6,249 nt of DNA, taken from positions 1 through 6,249 of the forward strand of contig DMDF01000019.1 in assembly GCA_003446605.1 (NCBI GenBank). Reading direction: 5' to 3'. The position numbers and the translations under genes are program-made. The stretch comes from Anaerolineaceae bacterium (GTDB lineage Bacteria; Chloroflexota; Anaerolineae; Anaerolineales; Anaerolineaceae). Positions within the stretch are counted from its first letter, which is position 1. Each line of letters opens with the position of its first letter. Below are positions 1 to 6,095 of this stretch, piece after piece. The notes below the pieces were generated by a model. That model saw only the letters and a program-made list of their open reading frames with translations, made no database searches and was not told where the DNA came from.

Positions 1-1760
1 CGAAAACCCTTTGGGACCCCCTTCAGCGCCTGATCGTGGCTCAAACTGAGGTGAGTCTTTGCCATGCAGATCGGGAGATGCGCATAACCCAAGCGGGTAA
101 ATTCTTCTATTTTCTTTTCGGCTATCTCAGAGTAATCCACACCATCCGCCCCGTAAACATTGGCTGCAATTGTTTCGATCTTCTTTTTGATTGACCACTC
201 TAGAGGATAGAGAAAATTGAAGGTGGAAGGTTTCTGTGCCGCAGCAACAACCGCTTGTGCCAGTTCCACCGCGCCAGCGCCCCCTTCTTCCCAATGATTG
301 GTGATCACGCAATCTTCTGCCAAGCCCGATTGGCGTACCGTAGTCTGGATGAATTCCAATTCCGCATCTGAATCGGTCACAAAACGATTCACAGCCACGA
401 TGGTCGGAATACCAAATTGCCTAGCAATTCCGATATGGTGGAAGAGATGATCCATCCCCTTACTCAGCAATTCCATGTTTTCCTCGGTATAGGCTCTATC
501 AAGTGGTTGACCAGCGGTGACTTTCGGTCCACCACCGTGCATCTTTAAAGCGCGCACGGTCGCCACCAGCACCACAACATCCGGTTTCAGGTTGGAATAA
601 CGACATTTTATATCAAAAAATTTTTCCATCCCGATATCCGATCCAAACCCTGATTCCGTAACAACATAATCAGCCAATTTCAGCCCAATTTGATCTGCCA
701 GAATGGAACTATTGCCATGGGCAATATTGGCAAACGGTCCCGCATGAACGAAGACCGGTGTTCCTTCCAAGGTTTGAAGCAGGTTTGGTTTGATAGCATC
801 CACCATCAAGACCATCAGTGCACCAGCAATCCCCAGGTCATCGGCAGTGACCGGTTCCCCTTTACGGCTGATGGCGACCACCATCTTTCCCAGTCGCTCG
901 CGCATATCCTCCACGCTGGTAGCCAATGCCAGAACTGCCATGATCTCGCTGGCGACGGTGATGTAGAAGCCGGTTTTTCTCTCAGCATTGACCTCCTGTG
1001 GTCCTTCCCCGATGGTGATGCCACGTAAAAAGCGATCATTGGTGTCAATACCTCGCATCCAGAAAATCTGATTGGGGTCAATATCCAATCTGACCAAACG
1101 ACTTTTTTCTTCCTCGGTGAGGACCTCAAGATGTTCCGGATCGATACCCAGTTTTTTCAAGCGGGGCAACTGTCCAATACCAACCTGATGCTTTCCCTTT
1201 TTATCAACCGGGTACAAACGTCTGAAGAGCGCATCATCGCTCTGGCGAGTTTCATGATATAGACGGGTATCAATGGCTGCTGCTAACAGGTTGTTGGCTG
1301 CCGTTACCGCATGGATATCACCTGTGAGATGTAAATTCAAGTCTTCCATAGGAATAACCTGACTGTACCCACCACCTGCAGCTCCTCCTTTAATACCAAA
1401 AGTTGGTCCCTGGCTTGGTTGGCGAATGCAGGTAACCACCCGTTTACCCAGGTGAGCGCCCAGCGCCTGGCTGAGCCCCACGGTTGTGGTAGTTTTTCCT
1501 TCACCCAGTGGAGTTGGGTTGATCGCGGTAACATCAACATACTTTCCATTAGGAATATCTTTCAAGCGCTCCAACAACTCCAGTTTGACCTTTGCCTTGT
1601 TGGGACCATAGAATTCAAGTTCCTCAGGCAAGATCCCCAGATCTTCTGCGACATCCTTGATGGGTCGCAGTTTGGCAGCTTGAGCAATCTCAATATCACT
1701 TGGAACAGGTTTTTGTAGTTTTAGGGGAGTTGTTCGAAACGGTTTATGTTCTTTTTCCAT
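1..1760 (-). CDS. fhs: Formate-tetrahydrofolate ligase (10-formyl-THF synthetase), long form, 3' end cut by window edge
   Basis: ATP-dependent cytosolic enzyme joining formate to tetrahydrofolate to give 10-formyl-THF, the entry of formate into the one-carbon pool and the methyl branch of the Wood-Ljungdahl pathway. 586 codons run from ATG at 1758-1760 to the window edge without a stop. Visible hallmarks: N-terminal SDIEIAQAAKLRPI (about 21-34); the nucleotide-binding loop TPLGEGKTTTT (83-93); the family signature HAGPFANIAHG (339-349); MEKFFDIKCRYS and ALKMHGGGP in the middle; and PICMAKTHLSLSH near the cut end. By comparison with the synthetase domain of animal C1-THF synthase, about 50 C-terminal residues are missing. 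It is longer than the roughly 555-560 residues typical of clostridial Fhs. The start is supported by GAGG at 1768-1771, 7 bases upstream. The first 17 bases overlap the end of the upstream transporter gene, so translation is probably coupled. Identification is very secure. Confidence 0.97.
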   Translation of the reverse strand, partial: MEKEHKPFRTTPLKLQKPVPSDIEIAQAAKLRPIKDVAEDLGILPEELEFYGPNKAKVKLELLERLKDIPNGKYVDVTAINPTPLGEGKTTTTVGLSQALGAHLGKRVVTCIRQPSQGPTFGIKGGAAGGGYSQVIPMEDLNLHLTGDIHAVTAANNLLAAAIDTRLYHETRQSDDALFRRLYPVDKKGKHQVGIGQLPRLKKLGIDPEHLEVLTEEEKSRLVRLDIDPNQIFWMRGIDTNDRFLRGITIGEGPQEVNAERKTGFYITVASEIMAVLALATSVEDMRERLGKMVVAISRKGEPVTADDLGIAGALMVLMVDAIKPNLLQTLEGTPVFVHAGPFANIAHGNSSILADQIGLKLADYVVTESGFGSDIGMEKFFDIKCRYSNLKPDVVVLVATVRALKMHGGGPKVTAGQPLDRAYTEENMELLSKGMDHLFHHIGIARQFGIPTIVAVNRFVTDSDAELEFIQTTVRQSGLAEDCVITNHWEEGGAGAVELAQAVVAAAQKPSTFNFLYPLEWSIKKKIETIAANVYGADGVDYSEIAEKKIEEFTRLGYAHLPICMAKTHLSLSHDQALKGVPKGF

Positions 1761-3018
1761 TTTCAGACCTCATTTCTGTATGTTCGTCATTGACGGCAAG
1801 TTTATCCATCTTCTTCCCTGTTGCTACCTGCATTAGTAGATAACCCAAAGCTGCAACAGTACAAATAATTCCTCCCGCATACCAAACCCAATTGGGATCA
1901 TAGTTATCCATAATGATACCAGCCGCCAGCGGTCCAATTGCCATCGCAGCACTATGACTCAGATTGAACACCGCCATATATCTGCCGCGCATATGTTGGG
2001 GAGCTAATTTGGCAACGATGGACTGCAGGATAGGAGAATTAACCATTTCTCCAAAAGTGATGATGACCATCGCAAGCAGAAAGAAGGGATAGGACTCTAC
2101 GAAACCATACATACTAAAACCAACCGCGTAAAGGATATTGCCCAAGAACATCATCACCATGGGTTTATAACCCGATATCTTTCTGGTTACCCAAAATTGA
2201 AGAAAGACCACCATGAGTGCGTTGAGTGTAAGGATATAGCCATAGTACTGCGAGGAAATACCGTGCATATCACGCAAGAACACCGAAAGACTTGAATTCA
2301 TTTGCATGTACACCAAATTGGTCAATAAGGTCAACAGCAAAAAACCCAGGAAAATCTTGTCTTTTAAGATGTGGCGGTACCCAGCCAGCGTTCCCAGCAG
2401 GCTTTGTTCAGGTTCTATACTGTTTTCATCCCTTTCAGGTTTGGTTTCGGGTATTTTTAGATACACAATCAAAGCGGTGATCATACTGATGATGAAATCA
2501 GCCACGAATAGGTAAAAAAAGTTGTACCCAGCCAATAAGCCACCAATCGCCGGTCCAAAAGAGACGGAAAGATTGATAGCCACTCGCATGATGCTGAATC
2601 CCTGTGCCCGCTGTTTTTCAGGTAAAATGTCTGCCATCATCGCATTCACTGCGGGTCCCCCAATATTTCCCACCAACCCAGTAATAACCGTAAAGATCAT
2701 AAATATTTCATAGGTAGGAATAAAACCCATCAAGAGACTGCTGATACCACTCAGAATGATGCCTGCCAGCAGCATATTCCTTCTTCCGAATTTATCGGTC
2801 AGGGCTCCACTCAGCATACTTCCGATGACCTGGGCGGAGGTGTGCAGCGTGAAAATATAGCCCACACCCGTCATCCCCACACCGAATTTTTCTGTTATGT
2901 ATAGGGAGAAAAACGGATAGAGCAGCGAACCACCTAAGCGATCAATAAACATCGCTCCGATCAGAGTCCAAAAGGTAGGGGAAAACTCCTGATAGGTTTC
3001 TTTATATTTACGGAACAA
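1744..3018 (-). CDS. Major facilitator superfamily transporter, second of a tandem pair (MFS B)
   Basis: 424-residue inner-membrane protein with the hydrophobic pattern of a 12-helix MFS carrier. Motif A (GALTDKFGRR, residues 71-80) lies between helices 2 and 3, as in drug:proton antiporter-like families. A motif-C-like GPAIGGLLAG lies at 155-164 in helix 5. A charged central loop after KIPETKP (about 190-215) separates the two six-helix halves, and the second half has the matching APQHMRGRYMA loop. The tail is polar and cytoplasmic. The start codon is TTG at 3016-3018, with AGGAG (3025-3029) 6 bases upstream, inside the end of the preceding gene. The stop lies 17 bases inside fhs. It is clearly paralogous to the neighbour at 3022-4248. 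Substrate is unknown: motif A suggests proton-coupled export of a small molecule, but nothing in the sequence names it. Confidence 0.93.
   Translation of the reverse strand: MFRKYKETYQEFSPTFWTLIGAMFIDRLGGSLLYPFFSLYITEKFGVGMTGVGYIFTLHTSAQVIGSMLSGALTDKFGRRNMLLAGIILSGISSLLMGFIPTYEIFMIFTVITGLVGNIGGPAVNAMMADILPEKQRAQGFSIMRVAINLSVSFGPAIGGLLAGYNFFYLFVADFIISMITALIVYLKIPETKPERDENSIEPEQSLLGTLAGYRHILKDKIFLGFLLLTLLTNLVYMQMNSSLSVFLRDMHGISSQYYGYILTLNALMVVFLQFWVTRKISGYKPMVMMFLGNILYAVGFSMYGFVESYPFFLLAMVIITFGEMVNSPILQSIVAKLAPQHMRGRYMAVFNLSHSAAMAIGPLAAGIIMDNYDPNWVWYAGGIICTVAALGYLLMQVATGKKMDKLAVNDEHTEMRSENGKRT
1768..1771 (-). promoter_or_regulatory. Shine-Dalgarno of fhs inside MFS B
   Basis: GAGG on the minus strand, 7 bases before the fhs ATG, lying within the last codons of MFS B. 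Terminating ribosomes would pass over it, consistent with coupled translation of fhs. Confidence 0.65.
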
Positions 3019-3021
3019 AAC

Positions 3022-4248
3022 TCACTCCTGCGCAATGCTCTGCAATCTCTTTTGTGCGTACGGGTTCAAGATCAGATAGCCTATCATGGTAATCACACAG
3101 ATACAGCCTGCACAGATCCAAACCAGGTCCGGGTTTAAATTATCCATAATCAATCCAGCAAAAAAAGTGCTGAATATATTAGGAATACCCCAGCTTAAAC
3201 CGGCAAACGCATTATAGCGCCCACGCTTATCTTCCGGAGCAAGATTGGCAACCAAACCGCTGGAGGTGGGAATATGCACCATCTCGCCAAAAGTGATGAT
3301 AGCCATGGCTACCATGAACAGCCAGTATTGATCCACAAAGCCAAACATGGTGAATCCAACCCCATACAGAATTGTTGCTACTGCCATCATGATCATGGGT
3401 GGTTTCTTACGGGTGGTACGCGTAATACTGATCTGCAAGATCACAACCAGAGCTGCATTCATGCTCATCAACCATCCATATCCATCTGCGGGAACGTTAT
3501 GTTGTTGATTAAGATAAACCGATAGCGTGCTGTACATTTGGCTATACACGGTAATCAATAACATAGAGATCAACACATACGCCAGAAACAAACCATCACT
3601 GGCAACTTTCCCATAGCCCTTGATGGTATCCATAAAAGATTCTTTTTCTTGCTCTGGGCTGTTTTCTGGTTTTGTTTCGGGGATCTTCCAGAGCACGATC
3701 ATAGCCGTGATGATGCTGGCAATCGCATCGGCAACAAAAACCAGCATATAGGATCTGCCAGCCAATAGACCACCCAATGCAGGACCGATGATCCATGCCA
3801 GATTCCCCACTACCCTCACAATCCCAAAGCCTTCTGCCCTTCGTTCAGGTGGCAGCATGTCGGTGGTCATGGCACCACGCGCTGGACCTGCAATGTCAGA
3901 CAGCATCCCGACCACCGTTGAAACTAATGCGAATGCCCAAAGTTCATTAACCACACCCATCAGAATGCTACTGGTTGCCGAAAGGACGAGACCGGCTACA
4001 ATCATTGTCTTTCGTCCGATCTTATCGGTGAGTGCACCGCCCAACATGCTCCCAATCACACCAGAGATCGACCATAAGCCAAACAACAACCCAATGGTGG
4101 TCATATTCACGCCAAATTTTTGGACAATGTACAAGGAATAAAAGGGCTGGATCATTGTCCCACCAACCCGATCGATAAAGGTAGCAGCAACCAATATCTG
4201 AAAATGTTTGGGATAATCATCCATGAATGAGGTAAGTTTTTTTAACAA
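3022..4248 (-). CDS. Major facilitator superfamily transporter, first of a tandem pair (MFS A), TTG start
   Basis: 408-residue 12-helix MFS carrier when read from TTG at 4246-4248. Motif A (GALTDKIGRK, 71-80), motif-C-like GPALGGLLAG (155-164), the KIPETKP linker and the second-half loop APEDKRGRYNA all correspond to positions in MFS B. The open frame extends upstream to an ATG at 4306-4308 (428 residues). I prefer the TTG for three reasons: a strong GGAGGG (4253-4258) lies 4 bases before it; read from here, the protein lines up with MFS B without gaps from residue 1, with FIDR at residues 24-27 in both; and the best minus-strand -10 box (4279-4284) lies downstream of the ATG. The ATG has no recognisable Shine-Dalgarno. 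First gene of a probable three-gene operon with MFS B (3 bases away) and fhs. Substrate unknown. Confidence 0.9.
   Translation of the reverse strand: MLKKLTSFMDDYPKHFQILVAATFIDRVGGTMIQPFYSLYIVQKFGVNMTTIGLLFGLWSISGVIGSMLGGALTDKIGRKTMIVAGLVLSATSSILMGVVNELWAFALVSTVVGMLSDIAGPARGAMTTDMLPPERRAEGFGIVRVVGNLAWIIGPALGGLLAGRSYMLVFVADAIASIITAMIVLWKIPETKPENSPEQEKESFMDTIKGYGKVASDGLFLAYVLISMLLITVYSQMYSTLSVYLNQQHNVPADGYGWLMSMNAALVVILQISITRTTRKKPPMIMMAVATILYGVGFTMFGFVDQYWLFMVAMAIITFGEMVHIPTSSGLVANLAPEDKRGRYNAFAGLSWGIPNIFSTFFAGLIMDNLNPDLVWICAGCICVITMIGYLILNPYAQKRLQSIAQE
3025..3029 (-). promoter_or_regulatory. Shine-Dalgarno of MFS B inside the end of MFS A
   Basis: AGGAG on the minus strand, 6 bases before the TTG of MFS B. 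It overlaps the last codons of MFS A, just before its TGA. This supports the TTG start and suggests translational coupling. Confidence 0.75.
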
Positions 4249-4252
4249 CGGA

Positions 4253-4258
4253 CCCTCC
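4253..4258 (-). promoter_or_regulatory. Shine-Dalgarno that decides the MFS A start
   Basis: GGAGGG on the minus strand, 4 bases before TTG 4246-4248. It is the only strong ribosome-binding sequence near the 5' end of this open frame and is the main reason for choosing the TTG over the ATG at 4306-4308. Confidence 0.75.
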
Positions 4259-4278
4259 ACAGCATATACAGAAATGTA

Positions 4279-4284
4279 AGTATA
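4279..4284 (-). promoter_or_regulatory. Predicted -10 box for the transporter-fhs operon
   Basis: TATACT on the minus strand, one mismatch from TATAAT. No good -35 lies at the expected spacing (the hexamer at 17 bases is TGTTCT). Transcription would begin near 4272, leaving a leader of about 24 bases that contains the GGAGGG before the TTG of MFS A. A competing TTATAT at 4318-4323 overlaps the opposite-strand TATAAT and could instead serve the upstream ATG at 4308. Confidence 0.42.
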
Positions 4285-4294
4285 CCGCGCTTCC

Positions 4295-4324
4295 TTCAAC
4301 GAGAACATTAGCTTACGATATAAT
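4295..4324 (+). promoter_or_regulatory. Predicted sigma-70-type promoter for the selA-containing operon
   Basis: Perfect -10 hexamer TATAAT at 4319-4324. A weak -35 candidate TTCAAC lies at 4295-4300, with an 18-base spacer. The expected start of transcription is about 4330-4331, only 3-4 bases before the ATG at 4334, so the transcript would be essentially leaderless. No Shine-Dalgarno precedes that ATG, which fits. Confidence 0.6.
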
Positions 4325-4333
4325 CTTTAAAAC

Positions 4334-4741
4334 ATGAAAAAGAAATATCTTATTTCATTTGGAAAGGTCTTGCCGGTCGGGTTGATCCTTACGCTCAGTG
4401 GAGCAGGCGGTTTAGCGTACATATTAATGAACACACAGCCTTTCTTGGGTCCTCGCTGGCTACTCTTTTTCTTCACAACTTTATTCACCTGCGGACTGGG
4501 ATTGCCAATCTTAACCCTGCTACAAAATCGCTTCTCTAAAAAAGGGGTTACGGAGGGCATTCTTCTGCGCGAGACGATCCTTTTTGCGGTATATATTGAT
4601 TTGTTGCTGTGGCTGCAGCTGGGGCGAGCTCTGAATAATGTGACCGCGTTATTGCTTGGTGTTGGTTTTGTATTGCTGGAAGTTTTCTTACGCATCAGCG
4701 AAAAAGCCGTTTTCCAGGCAGACGAGGATATCTATGAATAA
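4334..4741 (+). CDS. Small four-helix membrane protein of unknown function, coupled to selA
   Basis: 135 residues that I do not recognise as any named family. A short basic N-terminus (MKKK) is followed by four hydrophobic segments at about 12-32, 42-64, 80-97 and 102-120. Between segments 2 and 3 is a positively charged loop (NRFSKKG, 65-71), and the protein ends in an acidic tail (QADEDIYE, 128-135). With the basic N-terminus and the basic 2-3 loop inside, both ends would be cytoplasmic. There is no signal-peptidase site, enzyme motif or metal-binding cluster. It is first in its operon, behind a perfect TATAAT with almost no leader and no Shine-Dalgarno. Its last 8 bases overlap selA and its end carries selA's ribosome-binding site. 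Overlap and the absence of stops over the full span make it a real gene. A role in selenium handling is possible from position alone but unsupported by sequence. Confidence 0.85.
   Translation: MKKKYLISFGKVLPVGLILTLSGAGGLAYILMNTQPFLGPRWLLFFFTTLFTCGLGLPILTLLQNRFSKKGVTEGILLRETILFAVYIDLLLWLQLGRALNNVTALLLGVGFVLLEVFLRISEKAVFQADEDIYE
4724..4728 (+). promoter_or_regulatory. Shine-Dalgarno of selA inside the membrane protein gene
   Basis: GAGGA, 5 bases before ATG 4734-4736. It fixes the selA start at 4734 rather than at the in-frame ATG 78 bases further upstream (4656), which lies deep in the overlapping gene. Confidence 0.7.
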
Positions 4742-6083
4742 TAACGTGCATCCTCCCTCCATCGATAAATTGCTCAATTTGGAAGAATGTAAAACGATCT
4801 TGGATGAATTTGGACATGATTTAGTGGTGGATGCACTGCGCCTGGTGATTGAAGCGCTACGACAGCAAGACAACATTCCCCCTGCCCTTACTATCATTTC
4901 GAAGGCACATCAGATGTTGATGCAATGGTCGGCTCCAACATTAGTCCCGCTGGTAAACGCCACAGGTGTAATTCTGCACACCAATCTTGGCAGGGCACCT
5001 TTATCTGAAGCAACTTTAAAAGAGATCAACCATACATCTCTTTCTTACAGTAATCTAGAATTCGATCTTGACACGGGTAAACGCGGCAAACGTGCACTGC
5101 ATGCAGAAAAATTATTAACCCTGATCACTGGTGCAGAAAGCGCTTATGTGGTCAACAACAACGCCGCCGCCGTTCTGCTGGTATTAACGGCACTTGCAAA
5201 ACACAAGCGCGTCATCGTTTCACGTACCCAAATGGTGGAAATTGGTGGAGGTTTTCGCGTTCCGGATGTTATGCGCCAATCAGGGGCAAAATTAGTAGAA
5301 ATTGGCACAACCAACCGGTTACACCTATATGACTATGAAAATGCGCTGCAAGAACCGGCTACCATGGTATTGTGTGCACACCATTCCAATTTCAAGATCA
5401 TGGGATTTACCAGTGAACCCAGCCTTTCAGAAATATGTGAGATTTCCCATTCGAAGGATGTGCTTGTTTTTCACGATCTGGGGTCAGGTGCCCTGCTGGA
5501 TACTGCAAAATACGGATTGGCTCACGAACCGACAGTGCAGGAATCACTGCTGGCAGGGGCGGACGTGATCAGTTTTTCAGGGGATAAGCTGCTGGGGGGA
5601 CCGCAAGCTGGCATCATTATCGGGAAAAAAGACCTGCTCGACAGAATCAAGAAACACCCTCTCGCCAGAGCGCTGCGCCCTGACAAATTATGTTTGGCAG
5701 GATTATCCGCCACGTTATCCAGCTATTTGCGTGGAAAAGCCGAGCAAGAGATCCCCATCTGGAACATGCTTTCCCAATCGTTGGATGAGATCAATGCGCG
5801 TGCCAACCGCTGGAAAACCATCGTCATGCAAGGCGAGATCATTGATGGCAGATCCATGGTGGGGGGAGGAAGTCTGCCGGAAGAAAGCCTGCCAACCAGA
5901 CTGCTGGCGCTGCCCATTAAAAAACCCACTCTCTTCCTTAAGCTTCTGCGTGAACAACCTATTCCTATCATCGCCCGGATTGAAGATGAAAAAGTCCTAT
6001 TTGACCCAAGAACTGTCTTCAAATCGCAAGACGAATATCTGTCAGGTCGGTTAAAATCTCTAGTAGAGAATTGGGATCGATAA
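4734..6083 (+). CDS. selA: L-seryl-tRNA(Sec) selenium transferase (selenocysteine synthase)
   Basis: Cytosolic PLP enzyme that converts Ser-tRNA(Sec) to Sec-tRNA(Sec) using selenophosphate, needed for UGA-directed selenocysteine insertion; bacterial SelA is known as a homodecamer. 449 residues, close to the 463 of E. coli SelA. An N-terminal tRNA-binding segment (PSIDKLLNL, 8-16) begins the protein. The fold I core shows NATGVILHTNLGR (75-87), VNNNAAAVLL (about 140-149), EIGGGFRVPDVMRQSG, HDLGSGAL (247-254) and SGDKLLGGPQAG, with the PLP lysine at 285. RALRPDK (312-318) supplies the two arginines, 312 and 315, at the selenium-donor site known from the Aquifex enzyme. The segment usually read as HTSNY is HHSNF here (216-220). 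The start is ATG 4734, with GAGGA 5 bases upstream and an 8-base overlap with the preceding gene. No selB or selC is in the window. Confidence 0.97.
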   Translation: MNNNVHPPSIDKLLNLEECKTILDEFGHDLVVDALRLVIEALRQQDNIPPALTIISKAHQMLMQWSAPTLVPLVNATGVILHTNLGRAPLSEATLKEINHTSLSYSNLEFDLDTGKRGKRALHAEKLLTLITGAESAYVVNNNAAAVLLVLTALAKHKRVIVSRTQMVEIGGGFRVPDVMRQSGAKLVEIGTTNRLHLYDYENALQEPATMVLCAHHSNFKIMGFTSEPSLSEICEISHSKDVLVFHDLGSGALLDTAKYGLAHEPTVQESLLAGADVISFSGDKLLGGPQAGIIIGKKDLLDRIKKHPLARALRPDKLCLAGLSATLSSYLRGKAEQEIPIWNMLSQSLDEINARANRWKTIVMQGEIIDGRSMVGGGSLPEESLPTRLLALPIKKPTLFLKLLREQPIPIIARIEDEKVLFDPRTVFKSQDEYLSGRLKSLVENWDR

Positions 6084-6089
6084 AAGGAG
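6084..6089 (+). promoter_or_regulatory. Strong Shine-Dalgarno of the gene after selA
   Basis: AAGGAG in the 12-base gap after the selA stop, 6 bases before ATG 6096. The best ribosome-binding site on the plus strand of this window. It implies the downstream gene is read from the same transcript as selA. Confidence 0.8.
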
Positions 6090-6095
6090 TAAACA

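Larger units (their letters stand above)
4249..4333. promoter_or_regulatory. Divergent intergenic control region between the transporter-fhs and selA operons
   Basis: 85 bases separate the TTG of MFS A from the ATG of the small membrane protein gene. All transcription signals for both three-gene groups that are visible in the window fall here, and promoters in the two directions overlap or nearly abut. A regulator binding here could affect both groups. I see no clear operator palindrome, riboswitch or leader peptide, and the space is too short for a structured riboswitch. Confidence 0.7.

Noticed and set aside
690..1718. Plus-strand open frames of 112 and 99 residues opposite fhs, plus minus-strand frames of 104 and 70 residues within it
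   Set aside because: All lie inside the highly conserved fhs coding sequence in other frames and their products resemble no protein family.
3788..4141. 117-residue plus-strand open frame opposite MFS A
   Set aside because: Antisense of the conserved motif A region; Pro/Thr/Ser-rich product typical of the reverse of membrane protein genes.
1744..4248. Whether the tandem transporters are a sequence repeat or assembly artefact
   Set aside because: The two copies align at protein level, but the DNA has diverged throughout and the tails differ, so this is a genuine old duplication.
4306..4308. ATG start giving a 428-residue MFS A
   Set aside because: No Shine-Dalgarno, the extra 20 residues are absent from the paralogue, and the better promoter box lies downstream of it. 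Not fully excluded, because a TTATAT at 4318-4323 could give a leaderless transcript from this ATG.
4327..4695. 122-residue open frame on the minus strand opposite the membrane protein gene
   Set aside because: Antisense shadow: low-complexity Ser/Lys/Arg/Pro-rich product, no Shine-Dalgarno, and it covers the divergent promoter side of a well-supported gene.
4656..4733. Longer selA reading from ATG 4656 (26 extra residues)
   Set aside because: The extension lies wholly inside the membrane protein gene, reads as unrelated sequence, and has no ribosome-binding site. ATG 4734 has GAGGA at good spacing and the protein then begins like known SelA.
5715..6054. Overlapping open frames of 80-107 residues on both strands within selA
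   Set aside because: Shadows of selA; no start signals and no recognisable domains.
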